This document shows positions 1 to 7,502 of a stretch of DNA of 26,802 nucleotides, in pieces (positions within the stretch are counted from its first letter, which is position 1; every line of letters begins with the position of its first letter). The notes beneath the pieces are model-generated. The model saw nothing but the letters and a program-made list of their open reading frames with translations. It had not been told where the DNA came from and did not search any database. The translations under genes and the position numbers were made by a program. Origin of the DNA: Veillonella sp. AM51-8BH (GTDB lineage Bacteria; Bacillota; Negativicutes; Veillonellales; Veillonellaceae); assembly GCF_003463825.1 (NCBI RefSeq), contig NZ_QSDY01000024.1, positions 1 to 26,802 on the forward strand. The letters are read 5' to 3'.

Positions 1-52
1 GATGCGATGCGATGCGATGCGATGCGATGCGATGCGATGCGATGCGATGCGA
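1..52. repeat. GATGC pentanucleotide tandem repeat
   Basis: Ten uninterrupted copies of GATGC fill positions 1-50, followed by GA. The array runs off the left edge, so its true length is unknown. Downstream stop codons close all three forward frames soon after it (57-59, 64-66 and 77-79). The array could therefore be the tail of an upstream coding region or lie between genes. The first complete gene starts 40 bases later, so promoter spacing is another possible effect. Confidence 0.95.
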
Positions 53-92
53 CAGATAGAAAGTAGTTTATTACTATAACGAGGATATACTT

Positions 93-1286
93 ATGGAATT
101 TAGAATTGCAACGGCTCAAGATACGCCACATGTGGAAAATCTATGGGCGTACTGCTTTGAACCAAAGGAAGATCCATTCTTCCAATATTACTTTACAAAT
201 TGCTATGAACCAGAAAATACAATGGTTGGCCTTGAACAAGGTCAATTGTTGAGTACTGTTCATTTGCGTCAATACAATATCAATGTTCGTGGTGCTGTAC
301 TACCTACAAGTTATATGGTAGGCGTTGCCACACATCCTGCGGCTCGTCGTGGTGGCGTAGGTGGTGCTTTGCTAAAGGCTTCTCTTGAAGAACTTCGCAA
401 CCGCGGTCAAGCATTGACGATTTTGATGCCTTCCAAGGCTGCATTCTACCAACAATATGGTTGGGAACTCTATGCACATCAATGGGTAAATACGATGTCT
501 CTTGAAGACTTGCGCCCTATGACGGATAAATCCTTGAGCTTTGGCCTGCTAAATAGCGTGGATCAATGGACCTTATTGGACCCTGTATATAAAGCGTATA
601 CAGCTCGTCTTTCTGGCTATGCTGAGCGCGGTGAAAAGGAATGGAAACGCTTGCTCGGTAGCTTCTTCGCAGAAGGCGTAAATATCGCTGTAGTACGCAA
701 TGATGAAGGTGTTATTGAAGGCTATGCGGTGTATCGCTTAGGTCAACCAGAAATTCCTGTATCCGAATTAGTTTATACTACACGTCGTGCACAACGAGCA
801 TTGTTGAACTACTTCTATAATCACCGTTCTCAAGGTACTACTATTCGTTGGAATGAGGGCCTTCACGATACATACTATCGCTTCTATCCAGATGGTAAAA
901 GCGGACATTCCACAATGCCGTACATGATGAGCCGTATTGTGGATGTGAAAGCTGCCTTCGAATCCATTCCTGTAAACCCAGAGGCTTTGATGATGCCTAT
1001 TACAATGACCTTTGGTGTGAAAGATAGCCTTTGTGAGTGGAATGAAGGACGCTATGAAGTCCAATATGGCGGCGCATTGACTCCATCTGTTAAAAAGGTG
1101 TCTGACACATTAGATGGAAATGTAGATATTACTGTTGAAGTCGGCGCTTTGAGCCAACTCTTAATGGGCACATTAACTGCTCGTGATCTTGCTTTTGAAG
1201 GTAAACTTTCAGCTAATGAGGAATGGCTAGAATTCTTCGATATTCTCTATCCTGAACAAAAAACATATATTAACGAATGGTGGTAA
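93..1286 (+). CDS. Eis-like GNAT N-acetyltransferase
   Basis: The 397-residue product has the length and layout of the Eis family: an N-terminal GNAT domain, a second degenerate GNAT-like domain, and a C-terminal SCP2-like domain. The acetyl-CoA loop is visible at residues 77-90 (VGVATHPAARRGGVG), followed by the FYQQYGWE stretch near 118-125 typical of these acetyltransferases. Family members acetylate amines on small molecules or peptides using acetyl-CoA in the cytoplasm; the substrate here cannot be told. The start is supported by GAGG at 81-84, eight bases before ATG. The stop lies one base before the next ATG, so it is probably co-transcribed with the pseudouridine synthase. Its promoter is not visible because the pentamer array occupies the upstream sequence. 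Confidence 0.85.
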   Translation: MEFRIATAQDTPHVENLWAYCFEPKEDPFFQYYFTNCYEPENTMVGLEQGQLLSTVHLRQYNINVRGAVLPTSYMVGVATHPAARRGGVGGALLKASLEELRNRGQALTILMPSKAAFYQQYGWELYAHQWVNTMSLEDLRPMTDKSLSFGLLNSVDQWTLLDPVYKAYTARLSGYAERGEKEWKRLLGSFFAEGVNIAVVRNDEGVIEGYAVYRLGQPEIPVSELVYTTRRAQRALLNYFYNHRSQGTTIRWNEGLHDTYYRFYPDGKSGHSTMPYMMSRIVDVKAAFESIPVNPEALMMPITMTFGVKDSLCEWNEGRYEVQYGGALTPSVKKVSDTLDGNVDITVEVGALSQLLMGTLTARDLAFEGKLSANEEWLEFFDILYPEQKTYINEWW

Positions 1287-1287
1287 T

Positions 1288-2157
1288 ATGAGCTGGAAAA
1301 CGTATACAGTGAAAGAACCAACAGAATTGACGGTCTCTAAATATGTAAAGGAACGCTTTTCTTTATCTTCTCGAGATATTCAAATGATGTTCCGCAAGAA
1401 ACGGGTGAAAGTAAATAGCCGTGTAGCCCATTCCCAGCGTTCCCTCAAAAAGGGTGATGTATTAACTTTGGAATTACCACAGGATAAGGACTATGGCGTC
1501 GATGTAGAAAAAGGGCCTATTGCAGTTCTCTACGAAGATGCGCATACGCTAGTAGTTAATAAAGCTCCATTCATGCTTGTTCATCCAGCGGGACAAACTA
1601 AATCTGGTACATTGAGTAATTATGTGGCTGGGTATTATGCGAAAAAAGGTGTAGTTCACAAGGTGCGCCCTGTACATCGTCTTGACCGAGACACATCTGG
1701 TTGTATTCTCTTTGGTAAAACTAAGGAAGCTCAGCAATATTACACTGATGAATTGCAAGCTGGTCGTATCGACCGTATCTACACAGGCTTAGTAGAAGGC
1801 TGTATTAACGAAGATGGCGTAGTTGATGAACCTATTGGTGTTGATCCAGTATTTGATAATCGCCGTGTCATCGATGAATTTGGTCAACCGGCTCAAACGG
1901 AATATACCGTTCTTGGTCATGACGGCGAACATACGCTATTGAAGTTCAAATTATTAACCGGCAGAACACATCAAATCCGCGTGCACATGGAACACATCGG
2001 ACATCCTATTGTGGGAGATGCCATGTATGGGACACGCAATAAACCCTATACACGTCAATGCTTACATGCGTCAGAAATCACCTTTGTACCCTATGGTAAG
2101 GACGAGGCTATGACGGTAACCTGTGAAGTAGGGGACAACTTTGGTCGTGAGAAGTAG
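1288..2157 (+). CDS. RluA-family RNA pseudouridine synthase (first copy)
   Basis: This 289-residue enzyme should convert specific uridines in rRNA or tRNA to pseudouridine. Residues 1-65 resemble an S4-like RNA-binding domain. The catalytic motif HRLDRDTSG is at 130-138, with Asp133 the expected nucleophile, and the conserved TGRTHQIRVHM segment is at 224-234. The strands before that segment are joined by a short turn (GHDGEH). This contrasts with the second RluA copy at 14222, which carries a long insertion at the same place. The ATG is one base after the preceding stop, which suggests translational coupling. The target site (RluC- or RluD-like) cannot be decided from sequence alone. A strong terminator follows. 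Confidence 0.9.
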   Translation: MSWKTYTVKEPTELTVSKYVKERFSLSSRDIQMMFRKKRVKVNSRVAHSQRSLKKGDVLTLELPQDKDYGVDVEKGPIAVLYEDAHTLVVNKAPFMLVHPAGQTKSGTLSNYVAGYYAKKGVVHKVRPVHRLDRDTSGCILFGKTKEAQQYYTDELQAGRIDRIYTGLVEGCINEDGVVDEPIGVDPVFDNRRVIDEFGQPAQTEYTVLGHDGEHTLLKFKLLTGRTHQIRVHMEHIGHPIVGDAMYGTRNKPYTRQCLHASEITFVPYGKDEAMTVTCEVGDNFGREK

Positions 2158-2201
2158 TGATTGTGCATTTGTGTATACAAAAAACAATAGTGATAAAAAT
2201 G

Positions 2202-2240
2202 CATAGTCTATGACTTAAAGTCATAGACTATGTTTTTTTT
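2202..2240 (+). terminator. Intrinsic terminator after the acetyltransferase–pseudouridine synthase pair
   Basis: A perfect 14-bp stem (2202-2215 with 2219-2232) and a 3-nt loop are followed by eight T residues (2233-2240). It closes the first two-gene unit and separates it from gltB. Confidence 0.93.
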
Positions 2241-2285
2241 ATATTTTCAATTCACAGTGGACAGGAGTATACTATGTATAGACAA

Positions 2286-2301
2286 AAATTCTATAGAATT
2301 T
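2286..2301. promoter_or_regulatory. 16-bp perfect palindrome upstream of gltB (candidate operator)
   Basis: AAATTCTATAGAATTT reads identically on both strands. It lies 13 bases after a TATACT sequence (2268-2273), a possible -10 with only a weak -35. This puts it at or just after a probable gltB transcription start, where a repressor could block initiation. Part of it, CTATAGAAT, recurs at 2345-2353. The cognate regulator is unknown. Confidence 0.55.
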
Positions 2302-2338
2302 AAAAATTAGATGAGGTTATGGACGGTCACAGCCGATA

Positions 2339-2439
2339 ATATCACTATAGAATGGATTCTTTAGAAGTAGTTTATAGTTTATACTTTCACCAAGCCCGAA
2401 CGGAACGATGCCGCTGCGCTTGGGATGATCAAGTGATAT
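2339..2439 (+). promoter_or_regulatory. Possible structured leader RNA of gltB
   Basis: An 8-bp long-range pairing (2339-2346 with 2432-2439) closes a domain containing an inner 6-bp stem (2390-2395 with 2418-2423). The closing strand ends immediately before the Shine-Dalgarno AAGGAG at 2441-2446, so folding could influence ribosome access. I recognise no known riboswitch or T-box motif. The GC-rich patch at about 2395-2424 stands out from the AT-rich surroundings. This is a prediction from base pairing only. Confidence 0.35.
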
Positions 2440-2454
2440 GAAGGAGTGCACGTT

Positions 2455-2934
2455 ATGGATATGAATCAGAGCACAATTGAGCAACAACGTCTAGATCAAG
2501 CTAGACTAGAAGCCAATGGTATGTACAGCAGCCAATTTGAAAAGGATGCGTGCGGCATGGGCTTTGTCGTTAATATTAAGGGTAAAAAATCCCATGATAT
2601 TATCGATGATGGTTTGCGTATTTTAGAGCGCCTTGAGCACCGTGGTGGTGCTGGTGCTGATAAGGACACAGGGGATGGTGCCGGTATTTTGGTACAAATT
2701 CCTCATGAGTTCTTCAAACGCGAATGCGAAGTGCTTGGTATCAATCTACCTGCAGCTGGAGAGTACGGCGTAGGTATGGTCTTTGCCCACAAATATGAAA
2801 GCTCCGTAACGAGCAAAAACGCATTTTTGAAGAGGTTGTTCGCGAAGAGGGGCAAGTTGTTCTCGGCTGGCGTGAAGTACCAGTTGATGGTACTAAAGTT
2901 GGTCAAGAAGCAGCTGCAATTCGTCCATGGATGA
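2455..2934 (+). CDS. gltB: Glutamate synthase large chain, N-terminal fragment (1 of 3)
   Basis: This piece begins the class II glutamine amidotransferase domain of GOGAT, which releases ammonia from glutamine for transfer to 2-oxoglutarate. ATG at 2455 is preferred over the upstream GTG at 2446 because AAGGAG (2441-2446) is eight bases before it. Cys33, in DACGMGF, should be the N-terminal nucleophile after propeptide removal. The true frame is lost at the T5 run 2824-2828. Reading on gives unrelated residues to the stop at 2932, while the next frame continues FEEVVREEGQVVLGWR. Adding one T restores a continuous protein, so a sequencing undercall is likely. Confidence 0.85.
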   Translation: MDMNQSTIEQQRLDQARLEANGMYSSQFEKDACGMGFVVNIKGKKSHDIIDDGLRILERLEHRGGAGADKDTGDGAGILVQIPHEFFKRECEVLGINLPAAGEYGVGMVFAHKYESSVTSKNAFLKRLFAKRGKLFSAGVKYQLMVLKLVKKQLQFVHG

Positions 2935-3764
2935 TTCAAATCCTCATCGGTAAAGGCCCAGATGTAACGAATAATAAAGAATTTGAACGTAAATTATATA
3001 TTATTCGTAAATTAGCGGAAAAACGTATTGTTCCATTGAGCAAGGAATTATCTAGCGATTTCTATATTGCATCCTTGTCCTCTAAAACAATCGTATATAA
3101 AGGTATGTTGACACCTGGTCAATTGCGTGACTTCTACCTTGATTTGAGCGACCTTGACTTTACATCTGCATTGGCTATGGTTCACTCCCGTTTCAGTACG
3201 AATACATTCCCAAGCTGGGCTCGGGCGCATCCTAACCGTTTCTTAGTGCATAATGGTGAAATCAATACAATCCGTGGTAACGTAAACTGGATCAATGCTC
3301 GTGAAGGTAAGGCAGAATCTCCATTATTCCCAGATATTAAAAAAGTATTCCCTGTAGTAGATGACAGCGGTTCTGACTCCGCTATGTTCGACAATACTTT
3401 GGAATTCTTGCACATGACAGGTCGTTCCTTGCCTCATGCTATTATGATGATGATTCCTGAACCTTGGGAACGCAATAATCTCATGAGCCAAGAAAAACAT
3501 GACTTCTATGAGTTCAATAGCTTCATGATGGAACCATGGGATGGCCCTGCTGCTATGGGCTTCACTGATGGTACTGTTATCGGTGGCGTACTTGATCGTA
3601 ATGGTTTGCGTCCTGCTCGTTACTATGTAACAACTGATGATCGCGTTATCATGGCCTCTGAAGTGGGTGTAGTAAACGAAAACGCTGAAAATATTCGCGC
3701 TAAAGGTCGTTTGGAACCAGGCAAAATGCTTCTCATCGATACAGAGGAACAACGCATTATCTGA
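2931..3764 (+). CDS. gltB: Glutamate synthase large chain, amidotransferase middle fragment (2 of 3)
   Basis: This frame is homologous from about 2826, well before its first ATG at 2931. It carries the rest of the glutaminase domain, including MVHSRFSTNTFPSW, HNGEINTIRGN, the DDSGSDSAMFDN segment and DRNGLRPARY, all familiar from GOGAT. It ends at TGA 3762-3764 shortly before the central domain. The correct frame resumes at GAC 3763 (DEEIKQRVATELPYDEW). The junction has one base too many or two too few around ATCTGAC. If corrected, the three fragments form a protein of about 1526 residues, the usual size of the bacterial large subunit. Confidence 0.85.
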   Translation: MIQILIGKGPDVTNNKEFERKLYIIRKLAEKRIVPLSKELSSDFYIASLSSKTIVYKGMLTPGQLRDFYLDLSDLDFTSALAMVHSRFSTNTFPSWARAHPNRFLVHNGEINTIRGNVNWINAREGKAESPLFPDIKKVFPVVDDSGSDSAMFDNTLEFLHMTGRSLPHAIMMMIPEPWERNNLMSQEKHDFYEFNSFMMEPWDGPAAMGFTDGTVIGGVLDRNGLRPARYYVTTDDRVIMASEVGVVNENAENIRAKGRLEPGKMLLIDTEEQRII

Positions 3765-3795
3765 CGAAGAAATCAAACAACGGGTTGCTACTGAA

Positions 3796-6700
3796 TTGCC
3801 ATATGATGAATGGGTAAAAGAACATGTTATCCACTTGTCTGAAATTACTCAAGCTGATGAAAGTGATATTCCAAAAGTAGAAGATTTGTTCCAAAAGCAA
3901 CAAGCCTTTGGTTATACTCAAGAAGACCTTGTACGTATGATCGTACCTATGGCAAAAGATGGTAAAGACCCTGTAGGTGCAATGGGTGCCGATGCTCCAC
4001 TTGCTATCTTGTCCGATAAACCACAATTGTTATACAGCTACTTCAAGCAAATGTTCGCGCAAGTAACAAATCCTCCAATCGACTCCATTCGTGAGGAAAT
4101 GGTTACATCTACACGCGTTATGCTTGGTAACTCTGGTAACTTAACAGATCCTAATAAAGCTGGTACTTATGCGTTGTCTATGCGTACACCAATTCTTACA
4201 AATCAAGAATTGGCGTCCATTAAGGCTCTTGACTGCCGTCGCATGAAATCTGTTACATTGCCAATCCTCTTCGATCCAACTAAGGGTGCGGATGGCTTGC
4301 GTGATGCGTTGAATGAATTGTGCGAAAAAGCAGAAGAAGCAGCACGTACAGAGCAAAATGTATTGATTTTATCCGACCGTGGAGTTGATGAAAATCATGC
4401 ACCAATTCCAGCGTTGTTAGCTGTAGCAGCTGTTCATAATCACTTAATTAGAAAAGTATTGCGCACAGAAATTGGTCTTATCCTTGAATCTGGTGAGCCT
4501 CGTGAAGTACATCATTTCTGTACATTGATCGGTTATGGTGTAACAGCTATCAATCCTTACTTGGCTCTTGAAACCGTACGCGATTTACAAGCTCGTAAAC
4601 GCCTTGGTGATATTACACCTGAACAAGCAGAAAAGAACTACATTAAAGCAGCTGTAGGCGGCATTATGAAGGTTATGTCCAAAATGGGCATTTCCACAGT
4701 TCGTTCCTACCATGGTGCACAAATCTTCGAAGCTTTGGGCTTGAACACCAACTTTATTAATAAGTTCTTTGTAAATACACCAACTCGTATTGGCGGTATT
4801 GGTCTTGTAGGCGTTGCCAATGAAGCATTGGCTCGTTATGACCGTGCTTTCAAATCCGACGAATCTGTGCTTGAACCAGGTGGTTGGTATGGTCCTGTAA
4901 AAGATGGGGAAGAGCATTTGTTCAACCCTAAAACAATTGATCTTTTACAAGAATCCCTTATCAACGGTGATTACGCAAAATATAAAGAATACTCTAAAGC
5001 GATTCGCAACGATTATCATGTAACATTGCGTTCCTTAATGGAATTGAACTACCCAGTAGGCGGCGGTATTCCTATCGAAGAGGTTGAACCTGAAGAATCC
5101 ATCGTAAAACGCTTTAAAGCGGGTGCTATGAGTTATGGTGCCATCAGTAAAGAGGCTCATGAAACGATTGCTATCGCTATGAACCGTCTTGGTTCCACAT
5201 CTAACTCTGGTGAAGGTGGCGAAGATGTAGCTCGCTTCAAACCATTGCCAAATGGCGACAGCATGAACTCCGAAGTAAAACAGATCGCCTCTGGTCGTTT
5301 CGGTGTAACTGCGAACTACCTCATCCACGCAAAAGAATTGCAAATTAAATGTGCTCAAGGTGCTAAACCAGGCGAAGGTGGTCAATTACCAGGTAAAAAA
5401 GTATATCCTGAAATCGGGAAAGCTCGTCACTCCACTCCAGGCGTTGAGCTCGTATCTCCGCCACCACATCATGATATTTACTCCATCGAAGACTTGGCTG
5501 AGTTGATTTACGATTTGAAATGCGTTAACAAAGATGCTCGTATTTCCGTTAAATTAACATCTGAAGCTGGCGTTGGTACTATCGCTGCTGGTGTGGCAAA
5601 AGCAAAAGCAGACAATATCTTAATCTCTGGTTACGATGGTGGTACAGGTGCGGCAGGCCGTACATCTGTAAAACACGCTGGTGTGCCTTGGGAATTAGGC
5701 TTGTCTGAAACACATCAAACATTGATGCTCAACAGATTGCGTGACCGCGTTAAATTGGAAGTAGACTCCAAATTGATGACTGGTTTTGACGTAGCCGTTG
5801 CGGCTATGCTTGGCGCTGAGTTATTCGGTTTTGGTACATTACCACTCGTTGCTGTAGGCTGTAAAATGGCTCGTGTATGTAACCTCAACACATGCCCTTA
5901 TGGCGTAGCGACACAAGATGAAAAATTGCGTGCTCGTTTCACAGGTAAACCTGAGTATGTAGAAAACTTGATGATTTTCATCGCTCGTGAATTGCGTGAA
6001 ATCATGGCTCGCTTAGGAATTCGCTCCGTAGCTGAACTTGTAGGCCGTATCGACCTTGTTCGTCAAAAATCTCAAGACGATAACTTCAAATTGTCTCGCG
6101 TTGACCTTAAACGCGTATTATTCCACCCATACATCGATGCATCTGTAGGTCATATGCACATGATTGACCAAGATCATGAATTGGAACGCACCTTGGATAT
6201 GTCCAAGCTCTTGCGTATGTGCCGTCCTGCTATTGAGGACCAAAAACCAATTCGCGCTAAATTGGCTATCAACAACATTAACCGTGTTGTAGGTACCTTG
6301 GTTGGTTCTGAGGTGACACGTCGTTATGGTGAAAGCGGCTTGCCAGATAACACAATCAAGTTGAACTTTGAAGGCTCTGCAGGCCAATCCTTCGGTGCTT
6401 TCATTCCTAAAGGTATGACATTAGAACTTGAAGGTGATGCGAACGATTACCTCGGTAAAGGCTTGTCCGGTGGTACAATCACTGTATATCCACCTAAGAA
6501 ATCTATCTTCGAAGCGGACGAAAACATCCTTATCGGTAACGTTGCCTTCTATGGTGCTACATCTGGTACAGCCTACATTAATGGTGTTGCTGGTGAACGT
6601 TTCGCTGTTCGTAACAGTGGTATAACTGCTGTTGTAGAAGGCTTAGGCGACCATGGTTGTGAATACATGACTGGTGGCGAAGTTCTTGTACTCGGTAAAA

Positions 6701-7035
6701 TCGGACGTAACTTTGCAGCAGGCATGTCCGGTGGCTATGCATACATCCTTGATTGCGATGAACGCTATGTAAATACAGGCCTCGTAGAATTACGTCCTGC
6801 TAATAATGATGACCTTAAACGCATTAAAGAATTAGTAGAACAACATGTATTGCACACTAATTCCGCTAAAGGCCGTCACATCCTTGAAAACTGGAATAAC
6901 TTTGTAAACAGATTTACAAAAGTTGTACCTGTAGCATACGAAGAAATGCACGCTGCTATTGAACGCTATAAAGAACAAGGTTTATCCTTGGAAGAAGCAC
7001 AATTAGCTGCATTCAAAGAAAAATATGCAAAATAA
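3796..7035 (+). CDS. gltB: Glutamate synthase large chain, central, FMN and GXGXG domains (3 of 3)
   Basis: This 1079-residue fragment holds the central domain, the FMN-binding synthase barrel and the C-terminal glutamate-synthase helix domain. Barrel motifs include GAMSYGAIS, GEGGED, ISGYDGGTGAA and LMTGFDVAVAA. Three cysteines for a [3Fe-4S] cluster are at fragment residues 689, 695 and 700 (C-x5-C-x4-C). The C-terminal region has repeated glycine-rich turns (YLGKGLSGGTI, GNVAFYGATSG). The enzyme makes two glutamates from glutamine and 2-oxoglutarate. No small-subunit gene (gltD) follows: transcription ends at the hairpin 7076-7107. The electron-donating partner must be encoded elsewhere or be different, for example ferredoxin; the window does not say. 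Confidence 0.93.
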   Translation: MPYDEWVKEHVIHLSEITQADESDIPKVEDLFQKQQAFGYTQEDLVRMIVPMAKDGKDPVGAMGADAPLAILSDKPQLLYSYFKQMFAQVTNPPIDSIREEMVTSTRVMLGNSGNLTDPNKAGTYALSMRTPILTNQELASIKALDCRRMKSVTLPILFDPTKGADGLRDALNELCEKAEEAARTEQNVLILSDRGVDENHAPIPALLAVAAVHNHLIRKVLRTEIGLILESGEPREVHHFCTLIGYGVTAINPYLALETVRDLQARKRLGDITPEQAEKNYIKAAVGGIMKVMSKMGISTVRSYHGAQIFEALGLNTNFINKFFVNTPTRIGGIGLVGVANEALARYDRAFKSDESVLEPGGWYGPVKDGEEHLFNPKTIDLLQESLINGDYAKYKEYSKAIRNDYHVTLRSLMELNYPVGGGIPIEEVEPEESIVKRFKAGAMSYGAISKEAHETIAIAMNRLGSTSNSGEGGEDVARFKPLPNGDSMNSEVKQIASGRFGVTANYLIHAKELQIKCAQGAKPGEGGQLPGKKVYPEIGKARHSTPGVELVSPPPHHDIYSIEDLAELIYDLKCVNKDARISVKLTSEAGVGTIAAGVAKAKADNILISGYDGGTGAAGRTSVKHAGVPWELGLSETHQTLMLNRLRDRVKLEVDSKLMTGFDVAVAAMLGAELFGFGTLPLVAVGCKMARVCNLNTCPYGVATQDEKLRARFTGKPEYVENLMIFIARELREIMARLGIRSVAELVGRIDLVRQKSQDDNFKLSRVDLKRVLFHPYIDASVGHMHMIDQDHELERTLDMSKLLRMCRPAIEDQKPIRAKLAINNINRVVGTLVGSEVTRRYGESGLPDNTIKLNFEGSAGQSFGAFIPKGMTLELEGDANDYLGKGLSGGTITVYPPKKSIFEADENILIGNVAFYGATSGTAYINGVAGERFAVRNSGITAVVEGLGDHGCEYMTGGEVLVLGKIGRNFAAGMSGGYAYILDCDERYVNTGLVELRPANNDDLKRIKELVEQHVLHTNSAKGRHILENWNNFVNRFTKVVPVAYEEMHAAIERYKEQGLSLEEAQLAAFKEKYAK

Positions 7036-7075
7036 TTTCTAATCTAACTGAATATCCTTTAGATAAGACATATGA

Positions 7076-7109
7076 AATGCCTCTATAGCTTTGACTATAG
7101 AGGCATTTT
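7076..7109 (+). terminator. gltB terminator, overlapping the SRP RNA promoter
   Basis: A perfect 13-bp stem (7076-7088 with 7095-7107) and a 6-nt loop end in a short T run. The loop and 3' arm contain the TTGACT that serves as the -35 box of the downstream SRP RNA promoter. Confidence 0.85.
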
Positions 7110-7119
7110 CATGTATAAT
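7091..7119 (+). promoter_or_regulatory. Promoter of the SRP RNA gene
   Basis: TTGACT (7091-7096) and a perfect TATAAT (7114-7119) are separated by 17 bases, a near-consensus sigma-70/SigA promoter. The predicted start, about 7126, coincides with the start of the RNA closing stem at 7127. A strong promoter fits an abundant stable RNA. Confidence 0.88.
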
Positions 7120-7126
7120 ATTTGTA

Positions 7127-7267
7127 TTGCAATATTGGATCATGGCAGTTCTCGGGCCTGTGCAATGGGGGCCTGTGAATCGTGTCAGGACTGAGAGGTA
7201 GCAGCACTAAGCGGTAACCTTCATGTGCCACGGGGAACCCGGGGGCTGTCGTGATCGAATATTGCAA
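7127..7267 (+). ncRNA. ffs: Signal recognition particle RNA
   Basis: The conserved SRP domain IV is clear: GTCAGG (7184-7189), a short helix capped by a GAGA tetraloop (7193-7196), and AGCAGC (7200-7205), matching the asymmetric-loop signature that binds Ffh. The ends pair over a long distance: 7127-7136 is an exact complement of 7258-7267. Further pairing continues inward (GGATCATGGCAG with CTGTCGTGATC, allowing G-U and a mismatch). The estimated length is about 141 nt. The RNA scaffolds Ffh during co-translational targeting of membrane and exported proteins. Placement directly before dnaX is common in Firmicutes. The exact 5' and 3' ends are inferred from the promoter, stem and terminator. 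Confidence 0.92.
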
Positions 7268-7268
7268 G

Positions 7269-7292
7269 GCGGCCTATGGGGCCGCTTTTTTT
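7269..7292 (+). terminator. SRP RNA terminator
   Basis: The GCGGCC stem (7269-7274 with 7280-7285) has a 5-nt loop and is followed by seven T residues. It sits one base after the closing stem of the SRP RNA. Confidence 0.9.
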
Positions 7293-7458
7293 ATGCCTAA
7301 TATAGAATGCATGATATTCGATTCTGGACTATACGATGTTTTATTGTGAATCATATGATGAAATTTTGACTAGGCAATATCAGCATTATTTATAAGTAAA
7401 TATATTACTTTCGCATTGGAGAAAGAACTTTATTAAGGAAGTCAGAATTTCATGAATA

Positions 7459-7495
7459 TGGTATAATAAAGTATTGTAATTTTCGGAAAAGGGGG
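7459..7495 (+). promoter_or_regulatory. dnaX promoter (extended -10) and ribosome binding site
   Basis: TGGTATAAT (7459-7467) is an extended -10 element with a perfect TATAAT but no good -35. A G-rich Shine-Dalgarno (AAAAGGGGG, 7487-7495) precedes ATG 7503 by seven bases. The 165 bases between the SRP terminator and this site hold no gene I can support. A second candidate promoter, TTGACT 7366-7371 with TTATAA 7390-7395 (18-bp spacer), could add transcription. Confidence 0.6.
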
Positions 7496-7502
7496 TGTTC
7501 CA

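Noticed and set aside
1..52. CRISPR array
   Set aside because: The repeat is a 5-base unit without spacers, and no cas genes are in the window.
2339..2439. T-box or known amino-acid riboswitch for gltB
   Set aside because: The T-box core sequence and the usual terminator/antiterminator pair are missing, and no familiar aptamer motif is seen. I kept only an unnamed structured leader.
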